A stretch of DNA of 43,737 bases, taken from the IMG/VR virus record IMGVR_UViG_3300010354_000172, positions 1 through 43,737 of that record; one strand, written 5' to 3'. Shown one piece after another: positions 17,775 to 28,900 of the stretch. The DNA is from a virus. A model generated the notes under the pieces. The model had not been told where the DNA came from, ran no database searches, and saw only the letters and a list, made by a program, of their open reading frames with translations. Numbering within the stretch: position 1 is the stretch's first letter; each line of letters opens with the position of its first letter. The position numbers were made by a program, and so were the translations under genes.

Positions 17775-18392
17775 AGCGCCACTGGCGACACCATCAACTG
17801 TAGTGATACCTGCAACAACAATTGAAGTTGAACCAACACTTACAACTCTAGAATAAATTGGAACGGGTAAATTTAATCCGGTAAATGTAACTAGGTCGTT
17901 TCTCTTTACTACTTTTCCTGGAAAAAGTGGATTTAAACTTATGATTGTGCTTTGCCCTGTTGATGCATCATATGGGGTTACAGATGCAACACCAACATTA
18001 AAAGATGATTCTTGAATAGTGTCTGCTGTAAAAGTCTTAGCAAATCCAATTTCGCCTAAACTTGGCCCACCATAAACTGATTTGACGTTTGATAGTCCAT
18101 ATGCAGTTACTGCTATTGCAACTCTTGTATTTGTAGATTCATCTTCATTGAAAATTAGTGGTTCATTTGCTACAAAATCACCTTTCTTTTCATAGACTGT
18201 TAATGCTGTTCCTGCAGATACTGAACTTCTGAGGAAAGCCGTACTTCCACTATATTTTCCCTTGATGTAAGTTGGAATTGGAAGAGTTATTGGTTGATTT
18301 ATTGTAATTTCTGAGAATGTTTGAATATCGAAAAGAGAAACATCCCACTGATTGATTTTTTGATTTGAAGTTGAATACGAACCAGACTCTAA
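17775..18392 (-). other. Open in-frame coding continuation between the two DUF4815 parts
   Basis: This 618-bp stretch has no annotated start but is one open frame. After the TAA it reads LESGSYSTSNQKINQWDVSL, then continues through FDIQTFSEITINQPITLPIP to VASGALPVSSN, and joins the downstream part without shift. Composition matches the flanks. It is coding sequence of the same protein, not an intergenic spacer. Confidence 0.85.
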
Positions 18393-18395
18393 TTA
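18393..18395 (-). other. In-frame TAA interrupting the DUF4815 gene
   Basis: The codons are GTT TAT GAT TTT TAA TTA GAG TCT. The reading frame is unchanged on both sides over the full 12147-19736 span (2530 codons), so this single ochre codon is the only break. It may be a point mutation, a sequence error, or a natural stop that is read through. Confidence 0.9.
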
Positions 18396-19736
18396 AAAAT
18401 CATAAACTCTAGCAAGACCAATTTCTTTACCTGGTGCGGTTACAGAATTAACTCCAACTCTAGTATCACGTAAACTTAAAATGTAAGTATTTCCAATTCC
18501 AATTGTTGGAGCACCAAAAACTCTATTTAATTTTAGAGTTGTTGAGGTGTTATAAGGTATTAATTGATTTGTTAATGTTTTTGTTGTTCTTGGTTTAGGA
18601 GCATCAACATATGTTGGATAAATTACATCAACTTCATATCCTTTGACAAAAGCTTTTCCAGGAGATACTTCATATAATGCTAAGTCTTCTGATGGTGAAG
18701 AACCGGAATATGTGGTTTGTCCATTTTGAAAAACGCCATTATTTCCAACGTTATCATTCAGAGATTCTCTTATGGATACAGTAAATGGCTTAACTGTGTA
18801 ATCTCCAGATTCTGAATAAGTTCTACGAGCAAACTCTTCTGCTAATAAATTATATTCTGTTACTTTTGTTTTGCCAGTTAAAACACCATCTCGAATGACG
18901 CCAAGTTCTATAAAGTTAGAATCATTATAATCATCTATATCTTTAAACGATAATGAACAAGTTATTTTAAGCCTATCAGCTCCTGGGGCAGAATAATTAT
19001 TAAACCCTTTAGAGTTGTCATTTAAAGTTTCATCTTCATCAGAATTGATGATTTCTTCCTCTACTCTAAGACCTATTCGACCTGTTGGAGTATTTTTATA
19101 CTGATCTAGAATTAATGTTTCATCTAAAACATTAACAAATGTTCCCCTTACAAAATAAACACCATTTGAAATGGAAAATGCAGCAGCAAGTGATGATGAA
19201 TTAACTCCAATTGTCGATGCAACTGATTCTCCAGATGGAATATATGGATTATTATCTGGGCCAGAAACAACATCAACGTCTAAAGATAAAGATTCACCAT
19301 CTAAAAATACTTTTTGCTCGCTGTCTACTACTCCGGAAGAAATATAAGAAACATATATTGTTGTATTTCCCCTTTCAGAATTCTCAGATTTTAAAATTTT
19401 ATTGACAATAGCAGTCACCCCAGATACTAATCCGATGACTCTTCTACCAACAAATTGCTCAACATAAAAATCAACAGGAATACCTAAATGAGTATTGTTA
19501 AGTTCTACTGCATAATAGGATCTACTATACGCAGTATTTCCAGGTATAACTTTAGCACCTTCTTTAAAGAAATGCTGACCAAATCTTGAAAGTTGGTTTT
19601 GTAGGATTGACTGAAGACCAGTTAGTTCTCTTGCCTGAACTGGATAACCAGGCTTGAAAAGAACTTTGTGATAATTTTTGTCAGGATCAAAATCATCAAA
19701 GTATGGCGAAATGTTGAGATTAGTTTGTTGAGCCAT
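18393..19736 (-). CDS. DUF4815 structural protein, N-terminal part, 447 aa
   Basis: The N-terminus (LNISPYFDDFDPDKNYHKVLFKPGYPVQARELTGLQSILQNQLSRFGQHFF) is the DUF4815 domain signature found in large structural proteins of T4-like cyanophages and related phages. The domain continues to about residue 440 (VSPGKAFVKGYEVDVIYPTYVDAPKPRTT) and ends at KEIGLARVYDF followed by TAA. In relatives, as I recall them, the protein does not end here but goes on with a LESGSY-like segment, which is exactly what follows the TAA in frame. It starts 6 nt after the gp8 stop, so it belongs to the gp8 transcript. Without readthrough, only this 447-residue fragment would be made. Confidence 0.88.
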   Translation of the reverse strand: MAQQTNLNISPYFDDFDPDKNYHKVLFKPGYPVQARELTGLQSILQNQLSRFGQHFFKEGAKVIPGNTAYSRSYYAVELNNTHLGIPVDFYVEQFVGRRVIGLVSGVTAIVNKILKSENSERGNTTIYVSYISSGVVDSEQKVFLDGESLSLDVDVVSGPDNNPYIPSGESVASTIGVNSSSLAAAFSISNGVYFVRGTFVNVLDETLILDQYKNTPTGRIGLRVEEEIINSDEDETLNDNSKGFNNYSAPGADRLKITCSLSFKDIDDYNDSNFIELGVIRDGVLTGKTKVTEYNLLAEEFARRTYSESGDYTVKPFTVSIRESLNDNVGNNGVFQNGQTTYSGSSPSEDLALYEVSPGKAFVKGYEVDVIYPTYVDAPKPRTTKTLTNQLIPYNTSTTLKLNRVFGAPTIGIGNTYILSLRDTRVGVNSVTAPGKEIGLARVYDF

Positions 19737-19742
19737 AGTTAG

Positions 19743-21293
19743 TTAGAATTGCAATATAACTTTAATGTCTTCTTTTTGGTTGTTGGAACGAGTGATAGCT
19801 GGTCTGTTGTCAATGTAAATTATATTTCCAGAGTATTTTTTAACTTCTGGATTTGCCAACCCATTTGTAAAAGACTGACCAAGATAATATGTTCTATTAT
19901 TTATTGAGGTAGAGAACCCAGTAAATGATGTACTTATTGATAAATTGATACTCCCACCTACAACTGTAAGACTTCCGCCAGATGATGGGGAAGATGAAAA
20001 TCTTGTTAAGTCATAACCATATACGGGAGTTGTCTGTGCAGTTCCAACTGTATTAAATCCTGCAAGAGTTCTATCTTGCCAGTATTTTAAAACTCCAGTC
20101 ACATTGTCATAACTTATTACCTTTCCAGCAGCAGTGACTCCTGTTCCAACTGTTTGTGTTACAATTGAATCTGCGGTAAAGGTTGCTGTGCTATATCCAG
20201 TTCCTGTTAATCTAAGCGCATAAACTGCACTTGCTTTGTCAATTGATAGAAGTTGTGATGAGTTATAAGCTTGAGGATTTTCAATTAAACCAATTCTTGA
20301 AATTTCATTTCCAACTATAAAATCTGGATTTTCGGAATCATTTTCAATTCTTGAATATAGAAGAACATTACGTGCTCCAAGTTCATTATAAATGTCATAT
20401 CCATGTCCTCCAGATGGTGGAATAATCACATCGAGAAGTGGTAAAGAAGTAGGAGTTGGTACTCCACCAGCGATTAAATCAACATTACCAAATGTATATC
20501 CTGACCCTTGATTTGTAACTGTTACTGAATCAACTCTTTGGTCATTATCGATTGTTATCGTACACTCCGCTCCAGTTCCATCTCCTTTGATTGGAACTCT
20601 AGCATATGTTTTATTTGCAGTTCCTACTCCAACACCTCTATTCTTTATGACGACAATTTTGATGCCACCATCAACTGCATTTTGACGTACACTAGCATTT
20701 TCATCAGAAGTTTCCCAATTTGTTGGAGTTGGAATGTAATCAATGGAATCAAACTTGACTGCTTCTGCTGGTTTGATTGTATAAAGATATTTCCAAATAT
20801 ACCCATCTCCACTAGTTCCCGCCGCTCTGGGTTCAAGATCTACAAATGTTGGTTCATCTAATGATGGTTTTCCTTCTGGAGTTTCTGGTGTAGTTCCGTT
20901 TTGCAAACAAATATAAACTCTAAAATCGCCATTTATTACATAATAATTTGCCGAATATAATGAAGAAACTGCTGAGTTTGCTGGGGGATTAGCAACACTA
21001 TAGTCGTGACGATAATAGTCATAGGTTGTTCCAGAAGACCATACGTTCTTCTTCACCATTAATTTAACATCCGAAGATGTTATTTTTTTCAATGCAATTA
21101 TAGTATCCCAGGTATCCCACTCGGAACTAAAATTATCTGTTGGACTCGGCGGACTATCATTCCAATCACTTTTAATTGTCGTGGGGTTAGGTAAACCTAC
21201 AAAAGAATAATAAGAATTTGTAGAGGTTGTTACTCCAGCTACAAATTTTTTCGCATTTAATATTCTAATTTTATCAGTTATAATTGCAGCCAT
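19743..21293 (-). CDS. gp8: Baseplate wedge protein gp8, 516 aa
   Basis: Matches T4 gp8, a dimeric wedge subunit. Diagnostic segments are the N-terminal start on IITDKIRILNAKKFV, a central GDGYIWKYLYTIKPAEAVKF (T4 GDGYVWEYLFEIPP) and the C-terminal IIYIDNRPAITRSNNQKEDIKVILQF (T4 MIYMENRPPIIMAMDQTEEINILFTF). T4 gp8 is 334 residues; the additional length is in the middle (about residues 215-480), including a GSGYTFGNVDL repeat of the same GxGYT type as in gp14. The promoter GATAAATA lies 18 nt upstream. Confidence 0.9.
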   Translation of the reverse strand: MAAIITDKIRILNAKKFVAGVTTSTNSYYSFVGLPNPTTIKSDWNDSPPSPTDNFSSEWDTWDTIIALKKITSSDVKLMVKKNVWSSGTTYDYYRHDYSVANPPANSAVSSLYSANYYVINGDFRVYICLQNGTTPETPEGKPSLDEPTFVDLEPRAAGTSGDGYIWKYLYTIKPAEAVKFDSIDYIPTPTNWETSDENASVRQNAVDGGIKIVVIKNRGVGVGTANKTYARVPIKGDGTGAECTITIDNDQRVDSVTVTNQGSGYTFGNVDLIAGGVPTPTSLPLLDVIIPPSGGHGYDIYNELGARNVLLYSRIENDSENPDFIVGNEISRIGLIENPQAYNSSQLLSIDKASAVYALRLTGTGYSTATFTADSIVTQTVGTGVTAAGKVISYDNVTGVLKYWQDRTLAGFNTVGTAQTTPVYGYDLTRFSSSPSSGGSLTVVGGSINLSISTSFTGFSTSINNRTYYLGQSFTNGLANPEVKKYSGNIIYIDNRPAITRSNNQKEDIKVILQF

Positions 21294-21310
21294 TTTTTAA
21301 GTTTTTTATT

Positions 21311-21318
21311 TATTTATC
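21311..21318 (-). promoter_or_regulatory. Late-type promoter GATAAATA
   Basis: NATAAATA motif 18 nt upstream of gp8, in an AT-rich spacer containing a second overlapping AATAAATA-like register. Probably drives gp8 and the DUF4815 gene. Confidence 0.55.
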
Positions 21319-21333
21319 TTGCATGTAAAATGT

Positions 21334-22884
21334 TTATGCAAACGAACCAGCATTTGTGGAAATTCTTTCTACTGTGTAATAACTACCTGCAAGTGGTGTA
21401 GCAACTCCTGCACTTTGAGTTAGTTGCAACTTAAATGTTGTCGCAGCGTTTGTCACTACCTCAACTTCAAACATGTAACTATGATTAGCTATTGAAAGTG
21501 ATGATGTTGCACTAAATACTGCAGTTGTTGCTGCCTGTGATCCAGTATATCCACTTATTGATCCTGGTGCAATGCCTGTAACTGGATTGGCAATATAGTA
21601 ACCAGAAATTAAAGTTGGTGCTGAACTTGCTGTTAATGTCCAAGTTGCAGTTCCTGAAGAAGTTTTTTTAGTAAAATATGCGTGGAATTTTATTTTGTAA
21701 ACAGAACTTGCTGCAAGGTTGATTGCACTAGTTGCTCCATAAAAATCTGCAATTGTAGCTCCAATATCAGACCCATTTGATGTTAGTCTAAATGTTCTTT
21801 GAGTTACAACTTGACCACGACCACTGGTTGTATCTGGTGTTGCGTAAATATAAGTTCCATCATACTCCATAGCACCTGCAACGGGAGTAGTTAAATTTGT
21901 ACCAAGAGTAAATGTAAGTGGAGCAACACTAGTAGTTCCTGCATTAAAAATCATTTGAGATGCAGTACTTATTCCAGAGACATAAAGATTGGTTGATGTA
22001 ACAAATCCTAATGTACTTATTCCAGAAACATAAAGATTGGTTGATGTAACAAAACCTAATGTACTGATACCTGGTACATTGAGTCCTGTTGTTACTCCAG
22101 CTAAAGTAAGATTAGCAGCACTCACACTTCCTAAAGTACTAAATCCAGATACGTTTAGAGTTGTGTTCTGAATAAATCCTAAAGTAGTAATTCCGGGAAC
22201 ATTAAGTCCTGTTGTTACTCCAGCTAAAGTGAGATTAGCAGCACTCACACTTCCTAAAGTACTAAATCCAGATACGTTTAGAGTTGTCGATGTAACAAAT
22301 CCCAGATTATTAAATTGTGAAGAAGTTACAATGCCAGTTATGTTTACATTAGATGCACTTAAACTTCCTAACGTACTAAATCCAGATACATTTAGAGTAG
22401 TTGATGTAATAAATCCAACAGTGTTAATACCTGAAACATTCAAAGTTGAGGCATTAATATTACCAAGAGTGCTTGTTCCAGAAACATTTACGTGGGATAA
22501 TCTAATACCTATAAAGGTTCCTACGCCACTGAAATTAATATTATCACCGGAAACACTATTTAAAGTTGAAAATCCAGAAACACTTAATGTTTGGGTGGTT
22601 ACTAAACCTAAAGTACTAATTCCAGAAAAATTGAGAGAATCGCCAGTTACAGAATTGAGAGTGCTTATTCCAGTTACTGTTATATCAGTAGTTGAAACTT
22701 CAGTTAAAGTTGAAATGCCAGTTACATTTAATGTGTTGGCATCTATTTCACCTAAACTACTCCCATTTCCTAGAAAATTATAAAGTTCTAAAAAGTTACT
22801 GTTAATTTTTACTGCACCAACTGCAAGACTATCACCAGTCCCATCATTTGGTACTACACCAGTACTTATTCCCTGTCTTGCCAT
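21334..22884 (-). CDS. Repetitive fibre-like virion protein, 516 aa
   Basis: The N-terminus GISTGVVPNDGTGDSLAVGAVKINSNFLELYNFLG is a common anchor domain of phage structural and fibre proteins. Residues about 45-300 are more than a dozen copies of a 15-16-residue unit of the form TLNVSGFSTLGSVSAAN or NLYVSGISTLGFVTST, predicting a beta-helix or triple-stranded shaft. Residues about 335-516 form a separate beta-rich tip (TFRLTSNGSDIGATIADFYG and onwards), which may bind a ligand. It sits between the gp7-like gene and gp8. The promoter GATAAATA is 35 nt upstream. No catalytic motif is visible. Confidence 0.82.
   Translation of the reverse strand: MARQGISTGVVPNDGTGDSLAVGAVKINSNFLELYNFLGNGSSLGEIDANTLNVTGISTLTEVSTTDITVTGISTLNSVTGDSLNFSGISTLGLVTTQTLSVSGFSTLNSVSGDNINFSGVGTFIGIRLSHVNVSGTSTLGNINASTLNVSGINTVGFITSTTLNVSGFSTLGSLSASNVNITGIVTSSQFNNLGFVTSTTLNVSGFSTLGSVSAANLTLAGVTTGLNVPGITTLGFIQNTTLNVSGFSTLGSVSAANLTLAGVTTGLNVPGISTLGFVTSTNLYVSGISTLGFVTSTNLYVSGISTASQMIFNAGTTSVAPLTFTLGTNLTTPVAGAMEYDGTYIYATPDTTSGRGQVVTQRTFRLTSNGSDIGATIADFYGATSAINLAASSVYKIKFHAYFTKKTSSGTATWTLTASSAPTLISGYYIANPVTGIAPGSISGYTGSQAATTAVFSATSSLSIANHSYMFEVEVVTNAATTFKLQLTQSAGVATPLAGSYYTVERISTNAGSFA
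21971..22066. repeat. 48-bp tandem duplication in fibre-like gene
   Basis: Two nearly identical 48-bp copies beginning ATTCCAGAGACATAAAGATT and ATTCCAGAAACATAAAGATT, encoding the 16-residue unit LGFVTSTNLYVSGIST twice. High identity at silent sites points to recent duplication. Confidence 0.85.
22082..22287. repeat. 83-bp direct repeat, period 123 bp, in fibre-like gene
   Basis: Positions 22082-22164 and 22205-22287 are nearly identical over 83 bp, starting AGTCCTGTTGTTACTCCAGC and ending TACGTTTAGAGTTGT. They encode a repeated block around SAANLTLAGVTTGLNVPG. Confidence 0.9.
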
Positions 22885-22918
22885 TATTTTAAAGACTATT
22901 TGTGGATTGATTTAAAAG

Positions 22919-22926
22919 TATTTATC
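22919..22926 (-). promoter_or_regulatory. Late-type promoter GATAAATA
   Basis: NATAAATA motif overlapping the stop codon of the giant gp7-like gene, 35 nt upstream of the fibre-like gene start at 22884. Confidence 0.5.
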
Positions 22927-25900
22927 CCGTGTAATTATCAAACTTTAATCTATTGGTTCTCAAAATATAATCAGATGTATTTATTCCAACCAATCCATAT
23001 TTTGCATAAGATGTAAAAGTATTAATTCCAACTCTTGGCGAAGTGTTAACCTTACCCCAACTAAAGTCACCATAATAACTTAGTACTGTGTAGACCAAAA
23101 TATTTTCATTTGCCAAGTCTATTGCAGATTTTTTATCAAAGGTTATGGTTGTCAAATCAAAAGTATCTAAAGTTGATGAGAAGTTTGTTTGTCCAGCACC
23201 AGAAACTCTAACAGTAACTCTATTAACATAAGTAAGTCCGACACCAGTAACTTCAGTTTGTAATATGTTAGATTCATATACCTGATACAAACCGTCTACA
23301 AAATTTGTAGAAATGCCAATAACTGAATCATCATTTCCATAACTAAATCTTTCTTTTCCGGAAGAAATTCCAAAATTAGATTTATTGATGACGAAGAAAT
23401 CTCCAGTAGAAATGCCACTTACAGTAACAGCAACTCCTGTAATTGTTGACGATCTTAGATGTGAATTTGATGGAATATGGAAATCAAGAATCATTTTATC
23501 CATTGAAACTACACTAGTTCCAATTCCAACATCAAATCCATTTGTAAAGGCAACTCCTACTATAATTCCAGAATCTCCAGAATACGTAGAAACTCCAATA
23601 ATTTCTTGAGTTGTAGTTGGTGGTGAAATTAAGACTGCAGGAGGGTTGGTGTTTGTATATCCAACTCCAGGACTTACAACTTGAATGTTGGTGATTATTC
23701 CATCAGAAGAAATTACAGGGTTTGCTGTTGCTCTTGTTGTACCAATTCCAACTGGATAGTCAATAACAACCTGACAAGTTGTATAACCAACTCCACCATC
23801 CGAAATAACAATACTTGTAATTGTTCCTGCTGCTGAAACAACTGCTGTAGCAGCTGCGGCAACTTTTGTTTGTTGGGAAACTATTGTAATTTTGTTCTGA
23901 TGTTCTAGATTTTCACCTTCATTTTGTGGGAAGAAGAAGGGACGAACGTTTTCCACATAAATCGTGGTTGAACCAATTCCCAAAGATGTAATTATATTTG
24001 TTGTTGGGAAAACACTGGGTTCATAAGATTCTCTATCTTTTGTTATAACTTTATTTTCTATAATTAAGTCTTCAGTTTGTTTGCAGAGTGTAACAGCTCT
24101 GAGAACTTCACTATCTTCAATTAATCCAGGGCCATAATAAACGTTTGTATCAACTGAACTTGAAGAATTAATATCAGTAATTACTCTTTTATCCTGCTGT
24201 AAGAAACTCTTTTGATTTAAAGAATCTCTATAGTTAAGAGTTAATGTATCTCCAGGTTGAACTACATTTGTAACTTCTTTTGGTAGAATATCAATTCCAC
24301 TTGTTCCTTTATAGAAGAAGAACTTCAGGTTATCATCTTTTCTTGGTGCTTCCTTAAATGTAATTGTGCTTCCACCTTTAAAGGTATAAGAAACACCAGG
24401 AACTTGTAAAACATCATTGATAAAGATTACAACTACGTCTTCAACTTTCACCAGAGAACCATACTTAGATTGAATTGAAACTGGAACTCCTGAACGAGTA
24501 ATTGGGAATGCTTTTCTAACTCCATCAAAAAGACTTGAGAAATTATCTAGGACTTCAAGCTCACCAATAGACCAAGCTGAGAATAAATCAGTTTGAACTT
24601 CTTGAACTTCAAGTTGAAATTCTCTGAAGTTTGCACTGGATGTTGTTGGAATTCCAGTCAGCCCTCCAGATGGTATAGTCAAAGTATGATTTACACCATA
24701 TCCATAACCCAAATCTACTAGTGAAAATGCAATTACACTTGAACCTTGACCAACTGTTATATCAACTTTTGCTTGAGTTCCACCTCCACCTAGACTACTT
24801 TGACTGTAGATCAATGGAATATTTGAATATGGAAGAGGAGCATCGATTATAACGTATGGTGGATTGTTCTGACTAAATCCAGAACCTGGATTTGTAACTG
24901 CAATGCTTACAATATGACCATTACTGACCACAGCGGTTCCAATAAATTGAAGATTTGGAGTTCCTACGGTTGACGATGCGACTGCAACACGAACTGTTTG
25001 AACACCTACTCTATATCCAGAACCACTATTGCCGATGCTTACGGAGGAAATTGTTCCTGCAATTGAAACAACCGCAGTGCCACCAGCACTTACAAGAGGT
25101 TGATAACCAAATCCCATTGTTGACCCAACAGATACAATAATTCCTCCTGTGGGTAAACTCAGAGCATTTGGATCGTATGATTGTGCGCTAGGAGTTCCGG
25201 TAAATGTAATCGATGTAATTCCAGATACTTCACTTAATGTATAATCATAGTTTAATCCTTTACCCTGAACAATATTGTTAATCAGAATAAATGCATTATT
25301 TGTTGCAATACCAACAACATCAGAACCTCCTGATTTCAGAGTATATGTGTTGCGACTTGCGGTAAAGTTCTGAGATATATCATCAAAAATGTAATTTTTT
25401 GCATATGCTTCTTCTGTTCCATTTTTAGCACCTGAATGCATGAAAACTCTTCCGCTGAAACTTGAAGAAGTAGTAATACCTTCCCAATCTCTAAATGGAA
25501 CTGGATCTGTTATAGAGCCAATTGGATTTCTTCCGGGAGGTGGGTCCGCAAAGGTAATGATATTTTCTACAATATTGTAATTACCAGAAATTCTTGTTAT
25601 CTTTGCTCCAGTGTCGTGTCCAGCAAGAACCGTTCCCATTTCAGCACGTGCAACTTGAATTGCATTAGTAGATCCAATTCCCACACCAATAATTTTCATA
25701 ATTTCATTGTCAACTTTTATAAGATTCCCACTAAAGAATGAAGTAATTCCCGTAAAATAGATTAAATCTTGTGTTATTGGCGCTTCAGCTGCAAGTGATG
25801 ATGTTACTGAAGTTGCAACAATTGGAGACTGCACTAAATTATCAAGAGAAATCAATACTTTTTGATTTTGTTTTTTCGAAACTATGCTATGCGATGTTCC

Positions 25901-28900
25901 TATTCCAACTGAAGTTAGATTAATAGGTACAGGAATATCTTTAAGTGCATTCTCAGGAGAGGCTGCAAATTTAATTTTAGACTCGTCAACTTTAATAATG
26001 AATACGGAAGAGGGTAACTTACTTGTAGTGCCTATACCAATAACAGAAGTTACTGCAATACCAATATTGTTAGTACCAATTCCAGTTTTTGGATAGTACG
26101 ATACTTCTTCTCCACTAACGAAGAAATGATTTGGAATGAAAACTGTATTATTTTCCAAATCAACTACAGAAGAACTGGAACCATCAAATACTCTCTTAAA
26201 TATTGAATATCCCTTATAAGAAAGATTAAAGTCTCTCTTAACATCAACCTCAGTTCCTCTATAGAATGAAGTATTACTCTTAATACTCGCAGTTGCCAAA
26301 TCAATATTTGAGCCGATATTAATTACATCTATTCCAATTCCATGAACTAATGATTTTATTTTTGCATTATATGTTGATGCCCTTGTAAATGTTAGTTCAA
26401 CATTCGAACCAACTATTCTTGCGTTTATTGTACCTAAGTCAGTTCCAGAAGTATTAACAACCCCATATTCCGAAATGTAAGCGTTTGATGAATCCCAAAG
26501 AACTACGACTTCTGATAGTTGATACTTATTATTGTCAATATCGGATATTTGTACAATACAATAAGCCGCTTCATAATCTATAGGAATCGAGACTATTGTT
26601 TGCTCTGTTGAAGGTAAAGAACTTGGAAGTGATTTATCTTGTGCGGTTATAATTCCATTAGATAAGTAATTGGTTGCACCAACACCAGTGTTTTCTGCAG
26701 TATATGATTCGGAAGAAATTGCAACAACAACTGAACTAACTTTAGCAGTAGTAACTCCAGAACTTGCACTAAGTTTATAGTCAACAACAATGTCTGAACC
26801 ACTTAAGTAAGGATAAAAAGTTCCTAATCCAGATGCTGAGAATGGATCTGATAATGTGTGCAAACTTAATTGTCCAAAATCAATAACATGAACGTCTGTT
26901 CCATCATGAATTAAATTAATTTCATTAAATTCACTTACACTTTGAGACTCATTACTTTCAATGACTGTTAAAATCTTTGCAGATCTTGTTCCAGATGTAG
27001 TTGTGTTAATTCCAGAGAGTCTTAGAATTGTTTCTGTTACACCAGAATTAACAAATACATTTGAAGATGCAATGCTTACCAATGAACCAGTACTTCCTGT
27101 TGAAATACCTAAATTCAAAACACCAGATGCAGTCTCAGAATCTGTTAAAATTTGTTCTATATCATAAGATACAAATGTAACATTATAATTGTTAAATCTA
27201 AATTTTGTAGGATAAAATCTCAAATAACCTATATTTTCGACAATTTCATAATCAAATGATCCTAAATCAAGTTGACTTTCAACTCTACCATATTGATTTA
27301 AAACAGTAATTAATCTTGCAGGGTCGCTTAAAACATTGACAATAGAAACCTGTCTTTCTCCAGTAAATAATCTATCTCTAACGTATGCAATATATCTCGT
27401 TGCTCTACTTTCTAAAATGCTAGTGCCATCGACAATGTTATATGGAGTTTGTCTTCCCGCGCTATTAAATTCACTACTTATATCATCTATTCGTAAAACA
27501 CGATTAGAGATATTTTCATCATAATCCTTAAGAATACTAGAATAGAAATTAATTTCATCAGAAAATGCAACTTCACTATTTGTTAAGTAATTTTCAAATG
27601 CTAAATCAATATCAGACACGCAATTTAAATCATATTCACTGTCAATTGAAATATACGCAGTTACAATAGGTGTAATTTCTGGAACAAGACTTTGTGTATG
27701 AGTTGATTCAACTTGCAAATCACTGAATTTTTTAAATCCTGCAGTATGAGTTAATGTGCTAACAATATCATTCCACTTGTCATAATAAACTTTAGATTTA
27801 ATTGCATAAGAGAAATTTTGATAATACTCGTTATCGTGAAGTCTTTGAGAAGAATCATTTAAGAAACCTGTTGCATATTCCCATCCATTGTCAACGACAG
27901 AATAGTAATCTGTTTTATATGATGAATCAAATGAAAAAATATTTTTAATTCTACCTGTAGCACCAGTTGCATTAGATCTGATGAGATTTCCTACATGGAA
28001 TTCATCAGAACTCTCTACAATCAAATATTTGTTTTTAGCATCAAATTCAAAAACAGTTCCTGATGCAACACCATCAGATACAACATCTAATTTTCTAAAT
28101 TCCTGAGCTTTTAATTCAGGTTTAAAAGTTGGGAAAAATCTTTCAGGAACTATTGTTGCTGATGAATTACCACTATCAAAGTTTCCAGGATATTCACCAG
28201 GATTAAGATACTCAGATAATGAATATGTTACAATTCCTATTCCACCAGTGTTTTTGAAAACTTTAGTTACTTTGAAAAGTTGATAATCGTAATTGGATGA
28301 GTTGTAACCTGTTCCAGTCGATCCAACACCAACACTTACACCTTCAACTAAAATTCTATCGTTTACTGAGATTGGGAAAGACTCTGCTTCCGAATATGAA
28401 TTTTTTAATGTAGCGGTTACTTCACCTGTTGATGAATTGTAACTCAGGTTTGATACCTTAATTCCATTTGAATTTTGTACGGGTATAATTTTTGGTACTT
28501 GATTTGATATTGAAAAAGTATTTTTAACGATCTCAATAACTGGTTTACTATACTGCTCTTCAAGTTTTTCTGGTGTTTTTGTCCAGTCAGAACTTGCAAA
28601 TCTAATGTCAATATCAGGTACTATTTTATTTGTAATAGAATCAATAACAACTAATTTTGGTGGAATTGGGTATGGTTGTCCAAAAGATGTAAGTCCAACA
28701 AAGTTTAATCCATTTAACAATTCAATTTGTAGAACCTGGGGTATTTTAACCGATGGTCTTAAAGTTAAATCTGAAGAGTAATCGAATCCAATATTTTCTA
28801 TTGAAGTTCTTTTAATTCTTCCTATTGAATTACTATATGCCTCTAAGATTGCTTCTGTGCCATTAGAAGACGCAATTCTAACTATACTTGGAACTTTCGT

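Noticed and set aside
22229-22783. Plus-strand frame of 184 residues opposite the fibre-like gene
   Set aside because: It mirrors the repeats of the minus-strand gene; its apparent repeats are the antisense of the shaft units.
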